Assembly: GCA_021292165.1 (NCBI GenBank)
Contig: CM037877.1
Coordinates: 78,735,524 to 78,799,523, forward strand
Direction of reading: 5' to 3'
Source of the DNA: Shinisaurus crocodilurus
Lineage: Eukaryota; Chordata; Lepidosauria; Squamata; Shinisauridae
Length of the DNA: 64,000 nucleotides
The translations under genes were made by a program, and so were the position numbers. The notes under the pieces were generated by a model. It did not search any database, was not told the origin of the DNA, and saw nothing but the letters and a program-made list of their open reading frames with translations. This document shows positions 23,467 through 34,511 of the stretch, in pieces (positions within the stretch are counted from its first letter, which is position 1; each line of letters begins with the position of its first letter).

Positions 23467-23484
23467 AAGCCACCCATTGTTCCA

Positions 23485-23667
23485 TGCCTGTGGCTCACGC
23501 TGGCTCAGCTTGTCTGAGCGTGGAAAGCTAAGCAGGGTCAGGCCTGGCTATTACTTGGATGGGAGACCCCCCTCCTCTAGTTTCCTGCATTGAGCAGGGG
23601 GTTGGTCTCGATAGCCTTGTAGGCTCCTTCCAACTCTATGATCTATGAAATCTATGAAATCTATGAT
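23485..23667 (+). mobile_element. 5S rRNA-derived SINE with CR1-type tail, copy 1
   Basis: The head (about 23485-23570) matches vertebrate 5S rRNA: GGAAAGCTAAGCAGGGTCAG, GCCTGG and TTACTTGGATGGGAGACC correspond to box A, the intermediate element and box C, so the internal pol III type 1 promoter is largely kept. The 3' half (from AGTTTCCTGCATTGAGCAGG) is a CR1-like end finishing in repeats of ATCTATGAA. Such a structure would be transcribed by pol III and copied by a CR1-type LINE enzyme. Confidence 0.9.
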
Positions 23668-23689
23668 TAGGCAGTGTTTACATACATAC

Positions 23690-24345
23690 ATACATACATA
23701 GGCGATCACTTGTGACCGAGTAAGATTGTCTTCCAGGATAAAATTACAAAAAGAACATTTTAAAAAGAGGAAATTCTTAAAAAATTGTGTAGACTCTAGC
23801 AATGGGTCCGTAAGTGACTGTGGAGGCCAATTCTAGATCCACACAGCTTCCCACAGTGAGGACACAGGTTACCAGATGGAAGATGGTCCTGTAAAGGATT
23901 CGTTTGACGTGCTTTTCACTTAGCACGTTTCTCCCTTTCACCTTGCACTCGGGCTTCTTCAAAGTCCATGGAACCTTTGTGAAAGGCCAACCTCCAGTTA
24001 GAGCGTTCATGGGCCAGAGCTGCCCAGTTCTTGATGTTCATATTGCATTTTTTTAGATTAGCCTTAAGAACATCTTTAAACCTCTTATACTGACCACCAA
24101 TATTCCGCTTTCCATCCTTGAGTTGGGAATAAAGTAACTGCTTTGGGAGACAGACGGCAGTCAGACATTCGAACAACATGACCGGTCCACTGAAGTTGGC
24201 GTTGAAGGATCATTTTTTCAACGCTAGTAGTCTTTGCTTCTTCCAGTACACTGACATTTGTTCGCCTATCTTCCCAAGTAATTCGCAGGATTTTCTGGAG
24301 GCAGCGGCAGTGTTTATTGTCTAATCTATATACATTATAGAGGTC
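23690..24345 (-). pseudogene. Degraded LINE ORF2 C-terminus
   Basis: Minus-strand frames give a run ending in LPKQLLYSQLKDGKRNIGGQ, KRFKDVLKANLKKCNMN, then WAALAHERSNWRLAFHKGSM and FEEARVQGEREKRAK. This arrangement is widespread at the end of non-LTR retrotransposon polyproteins, which usually finish with a Cys/His finger. Here the following stretch (HLVTCVLTVGSCVDLEL) looks like a finger with lost spacing. The element's 3' end is at about 23700, next to a (CATA)n tail at 23681-23700. Clade not determined; it differs from the L2-type copies nearby. At least one frameshift is needed to join the pieces. Confidence 0.7.
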
Positions 24346-25067
24346 ACTGTTGCTGAAAGCAGTTTATGTTAAGATGGTCACATAGCGATAGGCAGTAGGC
24401 AACCCAGGGTCCAGGTTTGGATCTTGACCCCACAATGAAGTGTGCTTGCATGCATGGAAAGCTCATTATTTTCTAGACCCTGCAAACACTCTAATCAGTA
24501 TTCAGTTCTTCATGGAATTTAATTGCCCTCTCTTGTTAAAAAATATATGTTATAGGTTCAACTTTAAAGTAGTTTAAAACTTGTTGCAAGATCATAACTT
24601 CAGTTGCTTATAATGTTGCTGAACTTGAATCATCTGTGTCGAAATGTTCCATGCCTCAGGTATGCTTCAGGCTTGCTTTCTTGGCAAATTTAAAGTACAG
24701 CCATTTGGGAGGCATACTGCATGGGGGAAATTCTGCTTTGCACATGGCTAAAGCTAGACTTGTTCAGATGCATTCTTCAGAACCTTTGCCAATTTTTGGC
24801 ATGCATATCCATTTAGGTAGCCATTGAAATATATTGTTGTGGCTCTGCAACATAAAGAGATGGATTTTCCTACCGGATTTTGAACAGCTATAGCTAAAGA
24901 TAGTTCTTTAATGGGTGTTGGTGATTGACAATTCCTCCTTAATTAGTATTAGTGGTTTATGGCAGGCTACTAGCTACTGGATACACCACACCTCTTTGCA
25001 TGGGAGTTTGAAAGAAATTGTTTCCCAGTTCGATGATGACAGAAATCTTGCATTTTTAACCTGTGAT
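24346..25067. other. Unannotated sequence
   Basis: No recognised feature. Confidence 0.35.
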
Positions 25068-25500
25068 TAGGGATGTATGGATGCTGTAAAATCCATTCTG
25101 TCTACGTTTCACTGATTGTCAGGTGCTTTTGTTCTGTCATCTGCTCACTGACAAAACTGGATTTTGTGCAAATGCATTCGTACACATTTCCGCAAATTCG
25201 CACTTGCGCAAATTGGCGCTCCCGAAAATGCACAAATCCCCTCAAAATATGCAAATCCCCGAAAAATGCATATTTTCACACTTTAGCCTACGGGGGAAAT
25301 GCACATTTTTGAGGTTTTTAAATTTTTCATATTTTTCTACAACTAAATTTGCATAAAATTACAGAAAATTTAAAAAAGGTTTGCAAGTCTGGGGAAATCT
25401 ATGCAACTTGGGAAAAGCTGGTCTTCTGTGGAACCCACATGTTGGATTCTTAGATATCTGAACTCATTTGGGTCCATTGCAGATTTCTCCAACATCCCTA
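25068..25500. mobile_element. Non-autonomous DNA element with TAGGGATG ends
   Basis: Begins TAGGGATGTATGG and ends CAACATCCCTA, inverted termini of 8-9 bp. It shares interior blocks (TGTCAGG...CTGCTCACTGACAAAACTGG; GCAAGTCTGG...AAAAGCTGGTC) with pieces at 51078 and 53797. Flanks CCTGTGAT and CTTGTGGG are only weakly similar. Probably hAT-like. Confidence 0.65.
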
Positions 25501-25623
25501 CTTGTGGGTATGCAGGGGCCTTCCAGGGTATGTGGTTTGGTTTGGGGACACTGATGCCACTTTAATGATGAACGCTTTTCTTCAGGGACTTTGCCATCTC
25601 CCTCCACCCCACCTAGTTAACCT

Positions 25624-25742
25624 AGGGCACAACCCCATGTTTAGACAGAATAAACTCCCAGCATGCTCTAGCCAACACAGTTGTAGGCCTGGAAGTTGTA
25701 GGACTTTCCCCCTGTCTAAACATGCATAGGATTGCGTTCTTA
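25624..25742. mobile_element. Palindromic MITE (TATGCATGTTTAGACAG family)
   Basis: The left CATGTTTAGACAG and right CTGTCTAAACATG arms are inverted. The middle has CTCCCAGCATGCTCTAGCC and GGAAGTTGTAGGACTTT. Copies also at 34512 and 39434. Confidence 0.7.
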
Positions 25743-25744
25743 AT

Positions 25745-26224
25745 GACCAACTATTACAGAGTCTCTTTCCTTGTGAGGAGAGAGTACTAATCCAAAAAGA
25801 GAGAACTAGTCTCAAGATGCTAAAAAAAAAAAAGTTTTTGGTTTGTTTTTTTTAAGAAACCCAATGCGTCTTGGTCCAATATATTCTTTTTGGCCTTCTC
25901 AAGGGCTATAGAAAGAAAAATACATTAATTTAATATGTCATAGATAAAACTTCACAAATACAAAAAAAAAAAAGTACATTGCAAGAGTTGCCTACGTATA
26001 CTTACAATTCTTAAAAAGCCTTCAGAGAACTCTGCCAGGACTGTCTCATACATTTGAAGATAGGCAGGTGAAATCTTAGCAGAAGGCAATGCATTATATA
26101 TCTTATAACAGAGGTTATCACAATGCATAAAGCTATCAGTTTACAATAAAACAAAATATTTTCATTGCAGCAATAGCACCAGAAGAAAACAGCAGCAGAG
26201 CCCTCAAAACCAGAAGCAGTGTGG
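25745..26224. other. Unannotated sequence
   Basis: No recognised feature; poly-A runs only. Confidence 0.35.
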
Positions 26225-27055
26225 GACAGAAACCCACAAGAATCTGCCTTCAGATTTCAAACAAAATGGCCTTCAGCTTCTGTCTGAATACATTAAGAAA
26301 AGAGGATTGCTGGGCTTCCCAGTGTAAAGACTTCCATCATCTGGGCGCTTATGAAATGAAAAGGCCACATCATGCATCCCTGCTTTCCATGCTTCCTAAG
26401 GCAGAGGGCTGTGCAAAAAGGTCTCCCCCAATGATCCCATTCCATGGGTAGGTTCATGCAGGAGGAAGTGATCCTTCAGGTATCGAGAGCCCAAGCCATT
26501 TAGTGCTTTAAAGGTAAGCACTAGCACCTTGAATTTAGAGCTGGTGAAGTACTGGTGTAGTAGGGTCATGTGGCCAGGCTCCAGCAACAACCTTGCTGCC
26601 GCATTGTATACCAGATGCAGTTCCGGACACTTTTCAAGGGTTGCCCCAGGTAAAGCACATTGCAGTAGTCCAATCTTCAAATTATTAAGACAGAATCAGC
26701 TCCCTACAGAAAAGGCTGCAGTTGGTGCACCAGCCAAAGCAAAGCAAAAGCACCCTTGGCCATAGACACTACCTGTTGATTTGGGAGCAGGGCCAGGTCA
26801 AGAAGCAGTCGCAAACTGTGCTCCTGCTCTTTCAGAGAAAGTGCAAGTCCCATCTAGAAGAGGCTAAACAACTCCTTCCGGTTCAATCTTCCCTCCTTAC
26901 ATCAGTAGTACCTCCCATTTTGACTGGACTGAACTTCAGTTTGTTTTTCCACATCCAGCTCTTCAGCAATCTCAGGAACCTAATTCAAGACTTCCAAAGC
27001 TTTCTGGGAAATGAGAACTAGAGCTGGGTATCATCAGCATGCTAATAATGAATAC
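26225..27055 (-). mobile_element. Old L2/CR1-type LINE 3' region
   Basis: On minus, the segment begins with the family's GCTGGGTATCATCAGCATGC stretch (the degenerate YADD region, about 27015-27040) and passes to a thumb-like frame (LHLVYNAAARLLLEPGH, FKVLVLTFKALNGLGSRYLKD at about 26440-26620). Frames are broken by indels. It is clearly more diverged than copies A and B at 2.5-5.9 kb. Confidence 0.7.
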
Positions 27056-27062
27056 TAGAGAC

Positions 27063-27315
27063 TAAGGGTTAGATCCAGTACTCGCGAGAGTGGAAGTCCA
27101 CATGCACAACAAAGTTTCTGCTTGAGCAATAGGACTTCCCATCCTCTCCTCTCCAATGCAGCCCTCTGTGCATGCCCCAAATTTGTTCCAGAGGGTCCCC
27201 CAACCCTCCAGAGCAGATTTGGGGGGTGTGCAGGCAGCTGCAGGGGGAGGGGTAGGTCCATTCCACCAGTGGTTCCCTCCTGCTGGTGGAACAATGTAAT
27301 TGGATATAACCCTTA
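27063..27315. mobile_element. MITE with TAAGGGTTAGATCCA ends
   Basis: 15-bp terminal inverted repeats: TAAGGGTTAGATCCA at the left and TGGATATAACCCTTA at the right, one mismatch. GC-rich interior without an ORF of note. Related pieces at 2040-2262 and starting at about 31717 (AGGGTCATATCCAG). Superfamily unknown. Confidence 0.7.
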
Positions 27316-27658
27316 TTTTTATAATATCTGTTTTGTTTATTTGCAAATAATAAACACTTATTACAACAACACCATATAGTGCCCTCCTCACAAGGGATTA
27401 GCTCTGAAATAGTTGTCACTGAAACTGCCTCCATCTTGGGGAAGCAAAACAGTAATACAACTTTAAAGCTGTATTTAAAATGTACGAAGATTTTAATTTT
27501 TTTTGGTTATATGGTCGAGTAACTGATTTCATTTCACCTACGGTTCAACAAATACCAGGAATTACCATCCCTCCAGATGATAATGATCCCAAATCATACG
27601 GGAAGTTGAAGGAAACTTGAAGCCATTTTCACAAGTGGCACTTAAGTCTATTTCTCCA

Positions 27659-27783
27659 TTTTCTGCATCTGTAAATCAAAGGAACAGGTTACATTGAGTG
27701 GAATGTACATTCAGTTTAAACATGGCTCTCTTCTTCTGCTTTCTATACCACAGCAGCTGCATATTCCAGATGATGTGTCTTTT
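27659..27783 (+). repeat. Direct repeat, left copy
   Basis: About 125 bp from TTTTCTGCATCTG to GATGATGTGTCTT, repeated in the same orientation at 28316-28439 with only one substitution (CATGG to CATAG) and a one-base length difference. Confidence 0.95.
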
Positions 27784-28315
27784 GAGTCTCACTTGTGAAG
27801 ACACCTGAGAACGACAAATTTGTACCACTGGATGTAATATGTTGGTTGGTACCATGTCAGAGCTAAACACTTTGTGGTTTTTACCCCCAAAACATTTAAA
27901 CTTTTACATCTGAAGACACTGGGTAAGCTTCCTGGCGAGGCTTTTATTGTGCAATTATCCAGTCTCATTTATGGAATTTTAGGGGGGGGGGGTTCCAGAA
28001 GACGTTGTCTTCAATTTGTAGCCCTCCCATGTTTTACCCAGCACTTCTTTTGTCTTTTTTCTTACCACAAGAAATCAGTTGAGGGAAAGATAGAATAGCG
28101 GCACATAATGCCTTTTGATTGCACTAGGAGCCATTTGTCTGGAAGCTTCCACTGTACCAAAATGCTTAAAAATACATTTCTTGCCCAGAGTAGGCCTTTT
28201 AAAATTGGAACTAAGGTAACTAGACTCAAGATGCACATAGCAAAGTTGATGCAACCATGGGGAAGGAATGTTTTCCTTACATTGCTGGTTTTTCATTGGC
28301 AAGGCTGCAGCGACC

Positions 28316-28439
28316 TTTTCTGCATCTGTAAATCAAAGGAACAGGTTACATTGAGTGGAATGTACATTCAGTTAAACATAGCTCTCTTCTTCTGCTTTCT
28401 ATACCACAGCAGCTGCATATTCCAGATGATGTGTCTTTA
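28316..28439 (+). repeat. Direct repeat, right copy
   Basis: Near-identical copy of 27659-27783, 657 bp downstream. The intervening ~530 bp (27784-28315) is not repeated. Confidence 0.95.
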
Positions 28440-28522
28440 ATTTAATTTTGGAATGGCAGAGAAATGCAACTGAGTCAAGAAGCAGATCTCCTTTTGAGCT
28501 AGCACCCATTCATAATGACCCT

Positions 28523-28895
28523 ATTTGCATGATCAAAACAAGCCACCGTGGCTTAAACAAGCCACGATGCCTTGCTGTGAGCAACGGCGTGTGCCGGTGT
28601 GTGAGAGGAACACTTTGCATAATCACCGCCTGGCTGCAGTTTATTGTGTCATCCAAACCCAGGTGACATGGCTTGTTGGAGGGTTAAACAACCCTCAAAT
28701 AACCTGACAACAGCCCATGGGTTATTTGAAGGTTCTCCAACAAGCCATGCCACCCAGGGTTTCAAATGACACAATAAGCCACAGACTGGTGGTGATTATG
28801 CAAATCACATCTGGCATGACCCAGCACATGCCACAGCTCACAACAAACTACCATGGCTTGTTTAAGCCACGGTGCCTTGTTTTGATAATGCAAAC
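28523..28895. mobile_element. 370-bp palindromic DNA element
   Basis: The outer arms ATTTGCATGATCAAAACAAG and CTTGTTTTGATAATGCAAAC, with GTGGCTTAAACAAGCCAC and GGCTTGTTTAAGCCACGGTG inside them, are inverted copies. The centre (about 28661-28755) is a further inverted repeat (TGGCTTGTTGGAGGGTT / TTCTCCAACAAGCC). A shorter relative is at 50861. No ORF. Confidence 0.75.
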
Positions 28896-29817
28896 CGGTC
28901 CAATGTTTCCAGAAATGCAATGGGAGGGAGGAAAAGGTAAGATGTGAAAAGCAACAGAGCTGAATGTTTGCTTTGGGATGATTATGTACTCAGGACCTTC
29001 AAGGGATGTGATGAGGGCAATAACCAGGCATTGTTTTTCAGATTCCTCTTAGCTTTATTGTGGAATTTAATTAAAATTCCTTTTCATTGCCTTTTTTTAC
29101 TGTCTCTGCCTGGTCCCCCCCACTGCTGTAACTTACTGAGAAGGAGATGGATGACATCCTGTGGGCATCCATGGTAGCTTTTCAAACATTGATTTATATT
29201 CCCTGAAATTATTTTTGTTTCATGGAGAGGATGTTTTCTCTTTCTCTTTCGGTCACAGAGAGTGAGTGGCCTGATTATCTGATGCAGAATGAGAGGGAAA
29301 CACTTCCTTTTTCTGGGCATGTCGAGCACATGCTAATATGCCTGGAGGAAGGCAAAGGAGGAATATCTCACACATACAAATTGTCTTGCTCGAAAGGAAA
29401 GATGGTGCTGTAGCTGTGGAACGGAACTGCGAATTAGGTGCCAGTTTAGAGTGCTGATACAGTCTTCAGGATTGCGTATGCAATCCGAGGGTACTGAAGC
29501 TGATAATGCCTTTTCAAAATCAGTACTGGAACACGGATTCAGAAGCAGCATGCATTTCTAGGACCATCAGCTCAAGAATGGCAGGAAATAAACAGAACAC
29601 AGGAGTGGCCTCTCACACCGTGTTTAAAAACAACAAAAACAAAATCTGGAGACAGATACCTGCATTCAAAATAGAAGCAAAAATGGAATATGTCCCTCAC
29701 ACAGGGATGTGTTTGTTTGTTTTTAATTATTGGGGACAGATATCTGCATTCAAAATAGAAGCACTAGTGCATTAATGAGGAATGCCAAATACTGGTATTG
29801 TTTGGCCGCTTTTGTCA
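28896..29817. other. Unannotated sequence
   Basis: Holds an internal short repeat (ATCTGCATTCAAAATAGAAGC-like sequence at about 29660 and 29738). No gene recognised. Confidence 0.35.
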
Positions 29818-29825
29818 CTTTAAAA

Positions 29826-29914
29826 CAGTGGTGGGCAACAAGCGGTCCACGGGCTAAATGCATCCCCTGCTCCTCTGCACAGCCTCCACTGCCCCCTGCC
29901 ATCACCACTGCAGC

Positions 29915-29965
<51 letters not shown>

Positions 29966-30169
29966 GTCATAGTTGTCGTTGTCATCGTCATCAGAGGTTT
30001 GCTGCTGAAATTTGCACGGCAGCAAAAGGGACTACTTAGCTTTAAAACAAAAGCCAAATAGGCCATTTTTGCTGCTACCAATTCAGTGGCCAATTCAGCA
30101 GCACAGCAGCAGGGCGGGTGGGTGGGGGGGCAGGGTGTAAAATTGCCCCCCAAACGTTGCCCACCCCTG
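29826..30169. mobile_element. Non-autonomous hAT-type MITE with perfect 8-bp duplication
   Basis: Termini CAGTGGTGGGCAAC and GTTGCCCACCCCTG. CTTTAAAA flanks the element on both sides (29818-29825 and 30170-30177) without mismatch. The interior contains an (ATC)n array (about 29917-29964) and a GTCATCGTCATC stretch. The hAT superfamily makes 8-bp duplications, and the ends are Charlie-like. Confidence 0.9.
29917..29992. repeat. (ATC)n microsatellite with variant units
   Basis: About sixteen ATC units followed by GTC/GTT/ATC variants, inside the hAT MITE. Confidence 0.9.
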
Positions 30170-30261
30170 CTTTAAAATATGCAGAGGAGATGAACGCATG
30201 CATCTATCCTTCACGATAGAAGCAGCGTACATGTATGTTATACTTGGGTGTCTGTGTTCAA

Positions 30262-30395
30262 CTATAGATGGTTGCATGAGAATATACCACCCCACCCTGT
30301 CTTCCCAGAGGCCCCAGCCATGACAAGCAGGAGTAGCAGAAACAAGGAGCTGGGGCTGTTTCTCCTCTTGACTCCTCCTGCTATCTCATTCCTTC
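30262..30395 (+). repeat. Dispersed repeat, copy 1 (unknown family)
   Basis: Starts ATAGATGGTTGCATGAGAAT and contains CTCTTGACTCCTCCTGCTAT. It aligns along its length with 30928-31045. Confidence 0.6.
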
Positions 30396-30927
30396 TCCAG
30401 CTTGCAACACTTGTGAGGGGTGTAACGGAGGCTCTGAATGATGTTTTCAAAGCCAGAAGTTTCAGGCCAGAACAAACAGCATACTGGCAAACACATGTTT
30501 TTTAAAATACGCACCTCCTGGTTAATGCAAATGGAGAAGCAGGGAGGGACATTTGAAGGTTCGGGTGGAGCAGTGGCCAGGAGCAGAGAGTGTTTGACCC
30601 TTCCCACATCTGCCATTTCTTCTGCAAATCCAACCCCCGCACTCATTTTGTCCCACAGCTGTTTCAAAGTTGGTGGATTGCATCTTATAGAATCAGACAC
30701 TCTGCCTTATAAACACATTTTTAAAGTTTTATTTAAACAAGAGGCTTTTCTACAGGCTGTAGCCTCTCTCTCCACAGGTCAGAAACAGTGGGTGTTGCCC
30801 ATAACCACTTCCTGGTTCCTCCCAGGAAGCAAAACCCATGCAGGCTGAACCCAGTCGTTCCTTCATATTGTTACCACAGGTGTGTGGGTGGGTAGGTGGA
30901 ATGGGTCCTTCCTTTGGATTGAAATCA

Positions 30928-31045
30928 TATGGTTGCATGAGAAAATACTCCCCCCCCCCACATCTGAGCCATGGCGAGCAGTAGCCAAAACAAAGACCTA
31001 TGGGGACCTCTTGACTCCTCTTGTTATCTTTGGGATGATATTGGT
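30928..31045 (+). repeat. Dispersed repeat, copy 2 (unknown family)
   Basis: Contains CATATGGTTGCATGAGAAAA and CCTCTTGACTCCTCTTGTTA in the same order as 30262-30395. Diverged by eye at perhaps one base in five. Confidence 0.6.
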
Positions 31046-31049
31046 TGGA

Positions 31050-33180
31050 ACTGAGGGGTGGGTGTCTCCCTCTCTGCACACTGTGGTCTCAATCATGATC
31101 AGCCCTCCCCCCCCCCGCCCGTGGCAGCTATTGGTGTCTGAAAAATCCATCACATCGAATGCAATCGCACGTTTCATTAAGAGGTAAGAAGTGGCCTCCA
31201 TATGCTGGCCATAAAGTGTAAACTGGCCCTTTCTTTGTGTTTTGAGACCTTGAGCCAAATGGGGGGTGGTGGTGTCCCAGCTTCATTTGCCTCACTGTAG
31301 GAGTGGCAAAACAACTGCAACATACCTATGTCATGAACTGAGCTGAAATAATTAAACCTGGCACTTGGTATTCGTATGTGGTACTATATCAGATACAGAG
31401 TGCCTTGCATCAGTCTCATGTATGAGCATATATGGGGCTTCCCCAAGGGGAGCAATAACGGGGGTATCGTCCCATCCATGGCCACGACCATTTTCACACG
31501 CTGCATTCATGTCTTTCCCTTCCCAGTTCTTCAACCCAAGCTGACACTCCATTGCCTTGTAGATTAAGGTTATGTGGGAAGCATTCATACATACCAATGT
31601 TTCTGTGCGGGACTGTAGCCTCAGTTCAGTTCATACCTGAGGGGAGGAAGCCTGAAGGAACTGGCCCTGCTTGACTCGTGCTTGGAGACATGTAGGTTTT
31701 CTTTTGGGCATATAGGGTCATATCCAGATTTAAGCTAGATCAACTGCATTGGTGAAAGTGGAATTTCCTGCCGCTTCCTTCCTGTGGCAGCCCCCTGAAA
31801 ATGTTACACAGAGAGCCAGGAGGCCATATTGAATGGGGTGAGCTGTGGTATGCGTAGGGAGGGGGATCCCCCAAATTGGTCGGAGGGTCCTTCTGCGAGC
31901 AGAGCCATTCCTCTCACAGAAGGCAGATCCTCGATACAATCCATAAAATTTAACCTGGTTCGGAAACCCTCCCTTACCAGTAGATAAAGCTATGGAAGAA
32001 CTGGCTCCTAGTTCTTGGGTCAAAGACTTTGGGCACATTTATTTTCTTGCTGTCTCCTACTACAACAAGTGAAATCTACATTTTTTTAAAACAACAACAA
32101 CAACAACAACCCAACAACATAGAAACAAACAAACCCAAATATAGTGCCTGCAAACAGCCTGGCAAGACTGTGTTATCCGTTTCTGTAAAACCAGTAGAAA
32201 AGCCAGTATCCGCCCGCTTCACTTTACATGGAAAGCTTTCTCCTCAGCTTGCATCTGATGCTAAACTGTTAAATTCATTGTAGCAGATTGAGTGTTCACG
32301 CAGCAGCAGCTCCTGCTGAGATGCCAAGTAAAAGCAGCTGAAAAGTGTGTCTATCTCTCACCAGACAGATTCCAGGTGTATAATGAGAAATGGAATAAGC
32401 CAGTCCCGATGGGGATGGGGTGTCTTCTTCTGTGGAAAAAAAGGTGTCTTTTACATAATATACATCCATCAGCTTGAATGTTACGTCCTAAGCTTAGTTT
32501 ACACTGAACAGCTATCACACACTTGCCTGTGGAATGGAGAGATTTGCCATTCAGTTATCAGCATGTTTTCCAGTGGCGCAAGATAATAAAAGGAAGAAGA
32601 TGGTCTACAAGAGGCTAATTTAGGCACACAGAAAACCATTACACAATCATGCCTCCCACCCATAAATGGTGTGATTTCTTAAAATATGCGTATTAGGCTG
32701 TCAGAGAGCATAGATGGAGGCCTCAGTGCCAGTTGATGGTAGAACAAGTGGGTTTTATTTGTCTTTCTCAGGGGATTTGATTCTTGCTGGTTTCTTTAAA
32801 AGGCCTTTGGAAAACCACCATACCATGCATGCTACTTGGGAGTGCTACATTGTAAGCTTTCCTATACAAAGGAATGTAAATGGATTGTGATGTCAGACAT
32901 TTGCAAAACTAATTCTGAGTTTGGATTATCATCCTCTTTTTAAAGTGACTTTGATAAATCAACCAGAGCCACTCAGAGTTATGTTATATATTTCATAAAA
33001 CTGTGGGTTGTTTGGGTTTGTTTGTTTGTTTTTTTACATCTTAGTATCAGAAAAATTAATTCTCTCAAAATACTGATTTGTAGAAGTTCAAGTAAACCAC
33101 TTTCATGTGCGGTTCCACTGACCTACAGAATATATGGATTTTGGATAACAATTCCCTTAGCTAAGTATTAGGGATGAAAG
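31050..33180. other. Mostly unannotated sequence
   Basis: One MITE terminus (about 31717, AGGGTCATATCCAG, followed by a GC-rich body to about 31960) belongs to the 27063 family. An (AAC)n run lies near 32090-32110. Otherwise nothing recognised. Confidence 0.4.
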
Positions 33181-33188
33181 CAGTAATC

Positions 33189-33545
33189 CAGTGGTTCTCA
33201 ACCTTTTTTGCCCCATGCACCCTTTTCACCTATATGTCAGAATGTCATTCCCCCCTTTCCAAGATTGTCTGACTCAAAAGTTGCATTTCAAATAATATGC
33301 ATATAATATATAATAACTATAAATGGAATATTTCCACAGATAACAAGTGAAATAGTTATCTTTATTTTTAATTTAATCTGTGCCATACAATAAGGTGTGA
33401 TGTCCTGCAGATTATGTACATCTGTAGAACTGTAATTTGTAGAAAGATCAGTATTCCAACAGTTTGAGTCTGTGGTCCCAATTCCCCGCCCTGAAACCCT
33501 AAAATCCCCCCTGGGGGGGAATTCCTCCCTGGTTGAGAACCCCTG
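33189..33545. mobile_element. hAT-Charlie MITE (MER5-like ends) with perfect 8-bp duplication
   Basis: Termini CAGTGGTTCTCAACC and GGTTGAGAACCCCTG form 15-bp inverted repeats, the type carried by MER5-like Charlie elements. CAGTAATC flanks both sides (33181-33188 and 33546-33553) exactly. About 357 bp, no transposase. Confidence 0.92.
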
Positions 33546-33553
33546 CAGTAATC

Positions 33554-34511
33554 AGTTAATTATTGTTGTTAATTTGTTAATTCATTCAGACCAAAGAGCC
33601 ATCTCATCCACCATTTAATTTCTAACACATTGGCCAGCTAGATTCCTTTGGAAAGCTGATAAGCAGAACGTCCAGGCATGAACCTGATGTTGGTCTCCTG
33701 GCCAGCTCCACTCACATGCTGGTACTGGACCATGAGCTGTCCCTGCCCCAACCTACTAGAAAACATGGCCCAAAGGTGACTGCTCAGGTGCTGCCCATGC
33801 TGCTGGAGGGGACTGCCCTCCCCTAAGGCAGCTGCAGTGCTCCACAGAGAAAACAAAGCCAGGAATGCGGGGAAGAGAGTGTGGGGCCTCTAGCCCAGGA
33901 AATAAAAGCTCTTGCAGGTGGGAGGAGGTGGAGAGGAGGTGTGCAGAGGTGAGAGGACAAGTTGAGGTGGGAAAGGAGGCAGAGAGGCAGATGCAGAAAC
34001 AGACACAGAAGCAGAGGTGGAGGGACAAAAGGAAGAGAAGGCACGGAGGGGAAAGAAATTGTGGAGAGAAAGCCTGACCGGACACATACCCCACTCTGAC
34101 GCCTGCATAACCAGGCTCCCTGACCCGTCTTGGCAGCAGAGAAGCCAGGGAGATTGTACTTAGCCACGGCTGTGAAAGGAACAGTTGTGTGAAGCTTGCC
34201 ACTACCACCCCAAGACTTTTTTTCTTTAATTATCGTCTCCCCTAGGGTGGGTGAAGAAAACCACAGCACAGTACCTTTGTTATTCTCTCGATTGTCCTCC
34301 TTTCTTTAATGTACAGCCTGCAGGGTACCTAAAAAAGGCCACAGCCACTCCTAAAAGCTGGCGCTCCAGAGTTCTGAGCTCCACACCAAAACGCAGGCTG
34401 CCCTCCTCCTGCATCGCCCCTGTCTGTGGGGTGCCCCAACAACTGGTATTCAGAGGCAAACTTCCTCTTAATGTGGAGATTCATTGAAGGTCTCCAATCA
34501 AATCTCCACTG
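33554..34511. other. Unannotated sequence with a purine-rich block
   Basis: 33860-34080 is strongly purine-rich on plus (GAGG/GGAG-type). Open frames across it are compositional, without protein motifs. Confidence 0.4.

Noticed and set aside
23485..23570. 5S rRNA gene
   Set aside because: Only the middle of 5S is matched, the 5' part is diverged and the 3' part is replaced by a CR1-type end; the same fusion recurs three more times, so it is a SINE head.
27659..28439. LTR retrotransposon with short LTRs
   Set aside because: The direct repeats lack TG...CA ends, and I see no primer-binding site, polypurine tract or flanking short duplication.
33756..34269. Two ~150-codon overlapping minus-strand frames
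   Set aside because: They come from a biased purine-rich block; both frames are open for compositional reasons and have no motif.
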